Shown in pieces: positions 23,901-33,333 of a DNA stretch of 64,000 nt. The translations under genes and the position numbers were made by a program. How positions within the stretch are numbered: position 1 is the first letter of the stretch; the number at the start of each line of letters is the position of its first letter. Source of the DNA: Lichina pygmaea (lineage: Eukaryota > Ascomycota > Lichinomycetes > Lichinales > Lichinaceae); NCBI GenBank assembly GCA_963422465.1, contig OY730170.1, positions 3,758,379-3,822,378 on the forward strand. Reading direction: 5' to 3'. The notes beneath the pieces were generated by a model. The model did not search any database and was not told the origin of the DNA. It worked only from the letters and a program-made list of their open reading frames with translations.

Positions 23901-25873
23901 CTGGCCAACACCCAAAAACCTCAAAGAAGTCCAATCCTTCCTGGGATTTGCAAACTTCTACCGACAATTCATCAAGAAGTACTTGAGGACAGCAGCACCC
24001 TTGACTGAACTAACAAAGAAGGAAGAAACCTTCACATGGGGGAACAGCCAAGAGAGAGTGTTCCAGGAGCTGAAAGAGAAGTTCACCTCCGCACCCATAC
24101 TGGCATCATTTGATCCCGGACAGCGGATCATCATGGAGACAGATGCCTCGGACCAAGCACTTGGATCTTGCTTGTGTCAACCAGACGCCGAAAACCGCCT
24201 ACACCCTGTTGCATACCGATCGAGAAAGTTCTCTGGCCCAGAACTCAGGTACGATATTCACGACAAGGAGTTGTTAGCGATTGTCGACGCATTCCAGGAG
24301 TGGAGACCTTACCTGGAAGGAGCAAAGTACACAGTGGACGTGTACTCAGACCACAAGAATTTGGCTTACTTCACGACGACGAAGAAGCTAAACAGACGAC
24401 AAGTCCGATGGGCGGAGCTTTTAGCTTCATACGACTTCCAGATCTTCTATCGAAAAGGATCAGAAAACGCACGAGCGGACACGCTTAGCAGACAGCCTGA
24501 TATGACGACAGACGACACGACAGAAGAGCGCCCAATCCTAGCGACAAAAGGACAAACTCTGGTCTATGCTCAACCTCAGTTAGCGAAAACTGAAGAAATG
24601 GGTGCACTCCTGACCCTAGGCCACAACGTTGCGGCCACGAACAAGGAAGAAGTGCCAGAGAGCGCACAAGAGGACGTGATTTGACAACATCACGATGGAC
24701 CTCTACACGGACATCCTGGGCGAGACAAGACCCTGGAAAAGATCTGGAGACGTTACCACTTCAACGGAATGAAGCGGAAAGTGACGGAATTTATTCGCAA
24801 CTGCGAAGAGTGTGTGAAAAACAAACTGTCACGCCACAAACCCTATGGAGAGAGTCAACAAATAGACCTCCCAGAAGTGGCTTGGGATACCATCACAATG
24901 GATTTTGTGGTGAAGCTGCCGAGGTCAGAGGACCCGGTAACAAAGGTGAAATATGACAGTATCTTGGTGGTTGTTGACAAACTCACCAAATACGCTCACC
25001 TGATCCTGTGGCGAGAGACAGGAACAGCGAGCGAACTCGCCAATGTCCTGCTCAAAGAATTGGTTAGCCAGCGAGGGCTACCCACGAAGATTATCTCAGA
25101 TCGAGACAAACTCTTCACCTCGAAATTCTGGAACATGTGGACAAGACAGCTAGGGATAGACACAAGGATGTCTACTGCCTACCATCCACAAACAGACAGA
25201 CAAACTGAGAGAACAAACCAGACGATGGAACAGTACCTACGCCACTACGTCAACCACCGACAGGACGATTGGGTAGAACTGCTACCAATGGCTCAGTTTG
25301 CGTACAACGATCAGCAACACAGCGTGACGGGCATGACACTGTTCTTTGCGAACTACGGCAGAAACCCCCGCTGGGAAGCGATGGCGGCTGGAAGTGGCAC
25401 TTCAACAAACGTCGAAAAACTCACTGCTATGCATGAGGAAATGAAGACTGCAATTGAATCCGCACAAAAGACAACAAGCCACTGCCTAAACAGCAAAAGG
25501 TTGAAGGGACCAACCCTGGAGAGGGGGGATAAGGTCTATTTGTCAACAAAAAACCTGCGCTCGAAGCGACCAAGCAAAAAGCTGGATCATGTACGAATCG
25601 GACTGTTTGAGATTGAGAAGCGCACTGGAGAAGTCAACTACCGACTGAGACTGCCAAAAAAGGCACGGATACACCGAGTATTCCATGTCTCACTGCTCGA
25701 GCCAGCACCCAGCGACGCAGCAATCGAAACAGAATGGCACTTTGAGGATGACGAAGAAGAGTACGATGTTGAAAGGATCCTAGACAGTCGGAGAAGTGGA
25801 CGGAAAATCGAGTACCTGGTGAAGTGGTTAGGATTTGACGAAGAGGAGAATTCGTGGGAACCAACCAAGAACT

Positions 25874-26446
25874 TCAGCTCTGCGATGAACCAGAAACTGG
25901 TGGATTACCACCGAGCAAATCCACAGCGACCAGGCCTGACGGAGACAACAGCTCGAGAGAAGCCAAAGCCTCCGAAGAGAAGACGTCCTCAAAGGACGGT
26001 GGAGCAGCAGCTTGACAGGCCTCCCGTTCGCGGATAACACGGAGGGCCTCTTGTTCCTGAGCATCGAGGGACTCTTGATCCTCGATGGCTGACAGCTCAC
26101 AACGGATGGCATCAGCCTTCTTCTGTGAGAGACGATCCAGCTGCCGGCGGAGGCGGATCTGCCGGGGAAGCAGCTTTGACAGTTGGTCATCAGTCTCCCG
26201 CAGCTGAGCCTCGAGCTGCTCGCGCTCAAGCTCCATCTTCTTCCATTCCGATTCCGAGAGATGAAGGTCACAGCGACGACCCTTCTCGATACACCGACAA
26301 CAAAAAGACGATGCAGAACTCACGACACACTTGGCGTGGTCGCGACGACAAGCACCGCATGCGATTTTTGATTCCTTGCCTATTTTACCAACACGACAAG
26401 AGAGAAAACCGCGACGACGAGTTCGAGTTGTCTGGCTTTGGTTCAT
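25874..26446 (-). CDS. Antisense Zn(II)2Cys6 plus coiled-coil ORF of Ty3/gypsy element A1
   Basis: A 190-codon ORF runs antisense from 61 bp inside the 3' LTR boundary to the end of the integrase gene. Its 3' third overlaps the integrase tail, but residues 1-135 lie in sequence with no sense coding role (the sense stop is at 26035-26037). Residues 30-59 (26270-26359) match the fungal Zn(II)2Cys6 cluster: Cys30-x2-Cys33-x6-Cys40-x8-Cys49-x2-Cys52-x6-Cys59, with basic residues between the cysteines. Residues 65-125 form a Leu/Gln/Arg-rich coiled-coil-like stretch. The C-terminal FEDVFSSEALASLELLSPSG is shared with the A2 copy (125-655). By analogy it could be a dimeric DNA-binding protein of the element; this is inference. 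Confidence 0.6.
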   Translation of the reverse strand: MNQSQTTRTRRRGFLSCRVGKIGKESKIACGACRRDHAKCVVSSASSFCCRCIEKGRRCDLHLSESEWKKMELEREQLEAQLRETDDQLSKLLPRQIRLRRQLDRLSQKKADAIRCELSAIEDQESLDAQEQEALRVIREREACQAAAPPSFEDVFSSEALASLELLSPSGLVAVDLLGGNPPVSGSSQS

Positions 26447-26507
26447 GGCAAAAGAGGAGCAGGAACAAAAAGGATCTGGGGACAGAACCCTTGGAGGGAG
26501 GGGATAG

Positions 26508-26910
26508 TGTTAAGGCCTAGGCCGGAACGGCCCAGGTAAGCGAGGGAGAGGTGTTAGTCATGCGGAACAACATCCGACCGATCCGGTGGACAAGCAAGAG
26601 CTAAGCGAGGAGCTCATCCGGTGGACAAGCAGGAGCTAAGCGAGGAGCTCGTCCAGTGGACGAGCAGGAGCTAAGTGAGGAGCTCGTCCACGCAAAAGGA
26701 TGATACCCCTCGAGGAGACCCCCCCCCTGGGGCATCTGTATAAAGACCCCCAAAGAGCCCGGAGGGATTAGCTCTCCAGGCTGAACGCACATTACGAGCG
26801 ACAATAGCAAGAGAGTTACCCCACTTGCTATTCATCTATTGAGTCCCTGCCCTCCTCGGTCAAAGACAGGACCACCCACATTCTGTGTGAACGTGGACTG
26901 GCCCTTAACA
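26508..26910 (+). repeat. 3' LTR of element A1
   Basis: 403-bp LTR, preceded by the purine tract GGAGGGAGGGGATAG. It is exactly one 35-bp hairpin unit shorter than the 5' LTR (three units, about 26585-26692). The other differences from the 5' LTR are about five C/T or G/A transitions, roughly 1.2 percent. Confidence 0.95.
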
Positions 26911-27661
26911 CTGTGGAACTGAGGCTTGGGTGGGAGGTGCTTGATGTGGATGGTGAGAGTTGGCAGAAGTGGTACGCAACTGGTTGTCCTGCAGCTGGCA
27001 TTCCTCAACAAGCTTCTGATAGCTGATGTCCTTGAGGTTGATGCTGACAAGCTGCTTGGCAAGCTCTTCAGAGACAGCACATCGAAGATGGCACTTCAAG
27101 GTCTTGTTGTTGAAGTCTGTGTGTAGAGCATACTGATTGAGCTCTGTGAAGAACTTGGCAAAGGAACAGTTGGCCTGACGCAAGGTGATGAGCTTCCTCT
27201 GAGCTAGGAACTCTGGGTCTGGGTCGGAGAAGGTGTTCCAGAGATCTTGGATGATGTTGTGCCAGTCAATGTACTGGCCAGCCATGATCTTAGCTGAGAT
27301 GTAGGACTACGCAGTGCCAGTCGTGCGTGAAAAGACGTACACAATCCATGATGTTTCCGTGGGGTACTGGTCAGTGTTGAGTGTCATCTTGAGTGACAGT
27401 GATGTGATGAAGCTCTCAAGCTTCTCATACATGATTTCTGTGTTTCCTCCATCGCCACTGAAGATCTCTGGGTCAGCAGTGCGTTCAGACTTGGACTTGG
27501 GAGTGGTGTTGGTAGCTTGAATTCACATGAACTCTGCAAACATGTTGTGAAGGAACTTGTTATTTCCAGCAACTGGCATGGCTTGGTCTGGTTGTTGAGA
27601 CATGACAAGGATGTGAACATGGCTTGGTGAAGTGTGTTATGGTTGGGTAGGTCTTTCGTAG

Positions 27662-27932
27662 TGTGACAAGGCAATGGCAGAGCAGAACTCAAGCCTAACT
27701 GATCCAGTAACCTTGACCTGACTTGGCTTGAGACTTGAGATTGATGTACAAGACGAAAGACAAGGAAGGAAGAAAAAGAGAAAAGAAGAAGAGAAGAAGC
27801 TGGGGGAGCAGGAGAAGTTCTTATAGGCAGGGGATCAGGCAACAGCGGAGCAAGCAGGCAACAGTGCAGATAGGACTTCCCGGCAAGGTGCGTGACTTGT
27901 GCCAGATATACAACTGGGCCAGAACTGTGACA
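27662..27932 (-). repeat. 5' LTR of element B2 (short form, 271 bp)
   Basis: Reverse-oriented family-B LTR, from TGTGACAAGGCAATGG (complement of the LTR end) to AGAACTGTGACA (complement of the LTR start). It has only one copy of the 75-bp segment that is duplicated in the LTRs of B1. The next bases, GCTAT (27933-27937), begin LINE sequence and are the expected right-hand target duplication of B2. Confidence 0.85.
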
Positions 27933-29766
27933 GCTATTACAGCAACCAGGCTAAGCAAGGTAGCAGAAGAAGCTAGACTTTTGCCAGAAATCCAGATTGG
28001 CTTCAGGAAAGGAAGATCAACTGACTCAGCACTCTTCCTACTAACTTCCCAAGTGGAAAAAGTCTGGAAGGAAGGCATGGTTGCATCTCTACTTTCTCTG
28101 GATATCTCAGGAGCCTATGACAGAGTTCTACCTAAGATCCTCCAACAAATCCTAGAGAGAAAAGGAATTCCTCTCTGGCTATCTTCCTGGATTCTCTTTT
28201 TCTGCACCAGTCGTTCTACCACTCTTGTGTTTGATGACTCTGAGTCTTCTGCTATTCCTATTCACTGTGGAGTTCCCCAAGGTTCCCCTTTATCTCCTAT
28301 TCTGTTTCTATTTTACATTTCTGAACTTCATGAAACTGTACACTCTCCTTCCACTGGTGTTTCTGCTCTGGGATTTGCAGATGATACAAATCTGCTTGCA
28401 TTTGGACACTCTCTAAAAAGCAACCTTCTGAAGTTGAAGAACACACACCTCAAATGTCTATCATGGGCTGCAAGACATGGAATAGTCTTCTCTCCTGAGA
28501 AATATAAAATACTTCATTTTTCCAGAAGAAGATCAGACAATCTTCAGCTTAAGCTCAGACTGGGGAATGTGATTCTAAGACCAAAAGAAGAAGTGTGAGT
28601 ATTAGGAGTGTACCTGGATGCAAAACTCCACTGGCATAAGCACCAGAGAATTATTCTTCAAAAAGCTCAGAAAACACTTTCCTCTCTTTCTAGAACTTTA
28701 TATTCTACTTGGGGTTTCCCAGTCCTCACATCACGTCTTGTGTACACTGCAATACTCAGATCTTTACTGAGTTATGCTGTGGGGATCTGGTTCAATCCTC
28801 TAAGAAAATTCTCTAATATCTCTTCTCTTAGCACATTCCAGAACAAATGCCTGAGACTTATTGGAGGTGCCTTCAAAGCCACTCCATCTTTCTTATTAGA
28901 GAGTGAGCTTTTTCTTTTACCTCTAGATCTCTATTTCAAATTTTGCACAGCCTGTTTTCTCTCTTCTATTCAAACCTCCTCTCTGAAAACACTTCTGGAC
29001 AATATCTTTTCCAATATCTCCCACTATGCCTTTTCTGTAAAGAAACCTTTAAAGAAATCCTCAACTATCTCCCCCTATTGGAAGTTCACTTGGTTAAACC
29101 AATTAACTACTAACCAGGCTAGTTCAAAGAAAGAACTACAGAAACTCTTTGTTAAAGAGTGGGAAAACCAATGGGAGGAGAAGAAAAGAAGAAGCTACTC
29201 TGGGTGGCAGGTGTTTTGTCAAAAGCCTCACCACAACAACCTGAAGCTCTACAAAAAGCTACAGAAAGCTGAGGCAAGTCTACTACTACAAACCAGAACT
29301 GGGAGAATTGGCCTGGCAAGTTTTCTATTCAGAGCTGGAGTTCTAGATTTTCCTACCTCTTTATGTGTCTGTGGTCAAGTAGAAGAGACAGTGAAACATA
29401 TCACCTCTTCATGCTCTCTTTATTCAAGTCAAAGACAGCAAGCTCCTTTTAATTCTCAAGATTTCACTTCTATTATTTCAAACCCAGAGCTTCTACAGAA
29501 GTTTCTATACTGGTTCATGTCTTTGAAAAGACTGAACCAGTTTAATCTGGCTTTCAAACTCCACTATTCACACTCTAATATCTAGAAGTCCTCTTTCTAC
29601 CAGTCACTACAAGATTTCCTTTTGCTACATCCTCTAGTCACCCCCAGTCTTCAGTTTTTATTCCTCTAAAGGTTTTCTGAAGAAAATCACACTTAGCTAG
29701 AAGATCTGCATGGCTGAAAAGCTACTATCAGTGTAAGAATCAAATAAAAAAATAAAAAAATAAAAA
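27933..29766 (+). mobile_element. LINE 3' part (LINE4), target of B2
   Basis: Second half of a Tad-like ORF2 (reverse transcriptase from the MGFRKGRS-equivalent QIGFRKGRSTDSALF through FADDTNLLAF, then the C-terminal CVCGQVEETVKH) plus 3' UTR and an A-rich tail (29743-29766). It differs from LINE1 and LINE2 throughout and is the most diverged LINE here. A TGA at 28596-28598 occupies the same codon as the TGA in LINE2; apart from it the frame is open from the junction to 29585. The left end is the junction with B2, so this is probably the downstream half of a LINE that B2 split. Its upstream half should lie left of the window. Confidence 0.85.
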
Positions 29767-30156
29767 AGCAAAGCACTCACCCGTGTAAAAGAACATACAT
29801 ACATACTGTACATTTTGTACACTACATCTACGGACCAGGTACGTACAGTACCGTACGTTACGTCCCACTTTCGTACTGTACAGTAAGTACATACATCCGC
29901 TACGACCGAACGACTCGTCTCGATTCCCTGAGAACATTGCCGCCGCTGACGCTGAGACTAGCTTGGACTCTTCTTCTTCTTCTTCTTCTTCTACTTCCGC
30001 TACTGCTACTGCTTTTACTACGGTACTGCTGTTGCTGCTTTCACTACTGCTACTGCTACTGCTACCGCCTCAGTCTTGTACATCTCAAGAATGCAAGGGA
30101 GCGAGTGGTCTTGCCAATTCAAAGAACGAGTACGTATCTACATGCAAAGAATTGGC
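29767..30156. other. Spacer between the TE nest and ENP2
   Basis: Host sequence with no gene. Positions 29797-29900 are crowded with GTAC/TACGTAC words. 29912-29972 resembles the last codons of ENP2 (see the duplication finding). 29970-30070 is a CTT/CTG/CTA trinucleotide-rich stretch. Confidence 0.7.
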
Positions 30157-32645
30157 TCATCTCAAGCCCCTGAGAACATTGCCGCTGGCGCTGCGCCTGG
30201 CTTGGTCGCGCCTACTCTTCTGCCTCTTCTTCTCGCCACCATGGACGCCGGCAGCGTCAGCATCACCTCTTTCGTCGTCTTGTTCTCCTTCGCCTCGTTC
30301 CTCTGCTGTCGCATCGGTCCCGCCTGCTCTGTGCGGCTTCACCCCCTTCTTCCGCTGCGACGGCACGGCGAAGGTGATTTCACGGTCACCTGTAACGTGG
30401 GAAACACCGCCTGGGGGCGGCCGCGGGTTCACGCTGTTGGACGGCCGCGGGCCCGCGCGGGTGCGCTCTTGGAGACGGGCGCCAAAGGATGTGTCTTGTC
30501 GCGTCGTCGCGCTTGAGCGGGTGCGCTCGTTGGAGAAGCTGGACACCATTCGCAGCGGAGCTTTGGCTGGGTCCTTTGTCGGCTGCGAGGTTGAGACAGC
30601 CGGTCTCGACGTCGAGCGTACCGGCTCTACCCTGCCGCCACGAGAATGCTTGTCTTGACTTCCGCCATCGCCGCCGTCGCTGCCGTCGCTGCCTTCGCCA
30701 CCTTCGCTGCCGTCGCTCTCGTCGTCGCTGCTCCGTGATCTTCGCTCGGCCATTTCCTCCTCCTCCTCGTCCTCGACCGCCGTGCGACCAGCCGGCTTCG
30801 ACTGGGGCTTGTTCGGATTCAACATCTGGTACTCCCTCGAGTCTTGGTCCACCTCAAAGTCCTTGTCCTTGAACAAGGCCGAGAACCGCGTGTCCCGAAG
30901 GAGCTGAGGTTGCCTGTCGACGGCGGCAGTCTCTTCCGCAGCCGCAGCCGCAGCCTCGGCTTCGTCCTTGCCGTTCCGTCTGGCCGCCTTGTCCGCTCGC
31001 CTCTTCTCCTCTCTCGCGAGCACCTTGGCCGCGAGGTCCTTGTTGACCTTCACCTTGACGCTGGCCTTCCCGCCGCGGATGCGGCTCTCTCGCTCCTTGT
31101 CCATCTTCTCCTTGACCCGCTTCGCGCGTTCCTCCTCCAAGATGAACGGATCCGCGATGAGCCGCGCTTCCTCGTACAGTCTCTGCGCGACGAAGTACCC
31201 GTGCATGTACGGCCGCAGCAGATTCGTCCTCCCCACGAGATGATCGAGGTTCAGCGTCTTCAGCTGCGCCGCGGTCAAGAATTTGAAGTTGTCGTAGACC
31301 TCTCCCCCGCCCCTGAAGGCGTTGGGATCGGTCGGATCCTCGGCCATCTCCTCGACCAGAGCATCCAGAAAGGCGCACCACTTCGGCGCTGGGCCCAGCT
31401 GGGGGACGAAGAACGAGTGCTGCTGGCGGCCTTCGTTCGCGGTCAGTATCATGCCGCTGTCCTTGCACCAGGCAACCGAGTTGATGTCCACCGCCGGCTC
31501 GACGCTCGTCCACGGTGCGCCGTCGTCGGCGTTCCAGATCTTGATGATCTTCTTGTCCGCCGACAGGATCTTCGGCTCTGATGTCTGGGCGCGTGTTGCC
31601 GTCGAGGGCGTCAGAAACGTGATGGTCTGTATGGGAAGACCGTATCCCTGGTCCTTCTTCAGCAGAGGCACTGGTGATCTCAGGTCGTAGAGGTACACGA
31701 GACCGGAAGAAGTGCCCGTGGCCAGCGTAAGACCAGCCCGGTGAAACTCCAAGGCGCTGATCGCCGGCGTCGACCGAAGCTCTGCCGGTACGGACAGCAG
31801 CCCAACCCTGCTTCGCGATCTAGAGTCCCAAAACTCTACCGATCCTAGGGATGTACCGAACCCCAGTAGATTGTGGCTCTCTTCCGCCACCGCAGCACAA
31901 TCGACGCTTCCGGCTCCAATTGCACCCTGTAAAGGCCTTGCAGCGGTCGGAACAGCGTCTTCGTTTCCGACTTCCACCTCAAAAGGCCGCATGAATCGTC
32001 CAATCTCCAGGTTCAGTCGAAAGACCTCCCCGTTTCCTTCGCTGTTGGTGCCGACGGCTGGGACGAGAGCCTCGGCGGATCTCTTATCATAGACCAGATC
32101 CCGGCCGTATCGCGGAATTCGGGTGGTATAATGAGATCCTGCCGGAGTGTGGAACTCGAGGCTCCTGTCCGCCTGCAGGTGGAGGGACTTTGAGTAATCG
32201 GACGAGAGGAGCAAAAAGGTGTGGTTCAACGCATTGGTATGTCTCGCAAAGGACAGGGAGAGGTGGGGAAGATAATGAGTGTGAATCTGAGGCTTATAGG
32301 TACCTGTTCATCGTCCGCGCATCAGCGTCATACTCGAGAGAGCCCTCGACGAAGCCGCGCATCGAGCACGGCAACGACGACCAGAGTCCTGCGCCAGAGG
32401 TAGCCATACTTCGCTCCCAAAGAGACCTTACCAGTGCTCATCACCCACTGTCCATCCTCGCTGGCCCTGACACAGCAACTGGCCTCTTCGAATTCGAAAT
32501 CCTGTAGCAGTTCGATGCGGCTCGCAAATTCGGGATCCTTCTTCAGCGTCTGGTTCCGTTTCCTGACGAGCCAGTCCGGCAGCGCTCGTGCTGTCGAGCC
32601 CGAGACCGTGTATACCGGCACGGACGAATGATTGGTGAGCCGCAT
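30157..32645 (-). CDS. ENP2: Ribosome biogenesis protein ENP2/NOL10
   Basis: Nucleolar WD-repeat protein of small-subunit rRNA processing, about 786 aa in two exons (32645-32432 and 32303-30157; intron 32304-32431, GTAAGG...CAG). The spliced junction reads MSTG-TYKPQIHTHYL, matching the conserved GTYKPQI of yeast Enp2. N-terminal features are VPVYTVSGSTARALPDW and LIQDFEF-like LLQDFEFEEASCC. WD-like repeats follow, with GFGTSLGSVEFWDSRSRSRV, LATGTSSGLVYLYDLRSP and PAVDINSVAWCKDSGMILTA. Then come the family motif LVGRTNLLRPYMHGYF, a Lys/Glu-rich coiled region, and an NUC153 motif (DTRFSALFKDKDFEVDQDSR). The C-terminus is acidic and then basic (RRSASGNVLRGLR). Length and order match the family. 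MED13 lies divergently upstream. Confidence 0.95.
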
Positions 32646-33333
32646 GTTGCCTCGACCGCCTGGGCACCTCTCAAGATCCAGCTGACGACAGATCGATACT
32701 CAATCTACCGAGCTTGGGAACAGACGTGAGGGCCAGCTTCCACAGAAAAGAGGACTTGGTGGGGCGTGTGGGGCGTGTGGGGCCAAAGGTCGTGCGGGTG
32801 CGCAGGCACGCAGGCACGGCAGGATTGCGTACAGGTGCGCCAAGCTCGGCCAAGCCCGCCCAAACGGCCAAGGAGAAACCTTTGATCCGAGACTGACCGC
32901 CTTTCTCCTTCAGGTCTAGCGTCGTCCGGCGGTTGCCGTACTGTACCAGCTGGAGGAGGAGCTTTCAGGGTTTACTCTGCTGTCACGACTGTGTACTCCC
33001 CACATTTCACTGTTCTGAATTGAGATATGCTGGCATATCACGTTCTGTTAGCTGAAGCACATATCGGATTGCTGGATATCTTGTGTGTTGTCTTCTCGCC
33101 TGGCATGTCACGGGTCCTTGGAGTGAGGCCGATACCGCGCTTGAGACCTTGAGCTGCTGTGCCACATTCACATCCGAGGCGATGGAGCCTGGCTGGACCC
33201 AGGTTTTCTCGGTTACACATTCGCCTCTTTGCAACCCGAAGGGCGCAAGGCATACTCTTCTCCCGAGGAGGGCGTCTCTTCGTCTCGGCCGTTTCCTCCT
33301 GTAGCGCCTATGCCACTGTCCACCGTTCACGCA
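32646..33333. promoter_or_regulatory. Divergent promoter region ENP2 / MED13
   Basis: 688 bp between two divergent start codons. It contains two direct copies of GGGGCGTGTGGGGC (about 32760-32785) and pyrimidine stretches. No clear TATA box, and no additional gene is recognised. Confidence 0.5.

Larger units (their letters stand above)
20487..26910 (+). mobile_element. Full-length Ty3/gypsy chromovirus element A1
   Basis: Element of 6424 bp flanked by the 5-bp duplication CTGTG (20482-20486 and 26911-26915) and inserted in the Gag region of B2. LTRs: 20487-20924 and 26508-26910. Gag starts at 20963 (MADPRSPTPSQAGQ) and has one CCHC knuckle, CYNCQKVGHLAANC (about 21752). Pol contains protease (IDSGATGNF, about 22650), reverse transcriptase ([27 protein letters not shown] at about 23692), RNase H (about 24100-24490), integrase (about 24770-25640) and a chromodomain (25755-25880). 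An antisense ORF fills the space before the 3' LTR. All parts are present in order, but it is broken in about half a dozen places. The LTRs differ at about five transitions, so insertion is recent. Confidence 0.93.
14418..27932 (-). mobile_element. Ty3/gypsy element B2 (antisense), carrying LINE2 and element A1
   Basis: Family-B element in reverse orientation, visible from RNase H to its 5' LTR. RNase H/reverse transcriptase lies at 14418-15990 ([18 protein letters not shown] in antisense), the protease region at about 16020-16300, and Gag on both sides of A1 (about 20170-20486 and 26911-27620). The 5' LTR is 27662-27932. LINE2 interrupts the Gag/protease part and A1 interrupts Gag. On the left it abuts the 3' LTR of B1, with no clean target duplication. 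On the right it abuts a truncated LINE (27933), which should be its insertion target. It is a broken relic with more than five breaks besides the insertions. Confidence 0.82.

Noticed and set aside
2549-27932. B1 and B2 as one giant palindrome made by a single inverted duplication
   Set aside because: The LINE insertions differ in site and length, LTR lengths differ (346 and 271 bp), and the arms are too diverged. Separate insertions explain the pattern better.
29937-30658. Leu/Ser-rich ORFs at the trinucleotide tract
   Set aside because: They translate CTT/CTG triplets and the antisense of ENP2, not a gene.
30844-31581. 245-codon plus-strand ORF and a 219-codon minus ORF in other frames inside ENP2
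   Set aside because: They overlap the well-supported ENP2 coding exon and have no domain.
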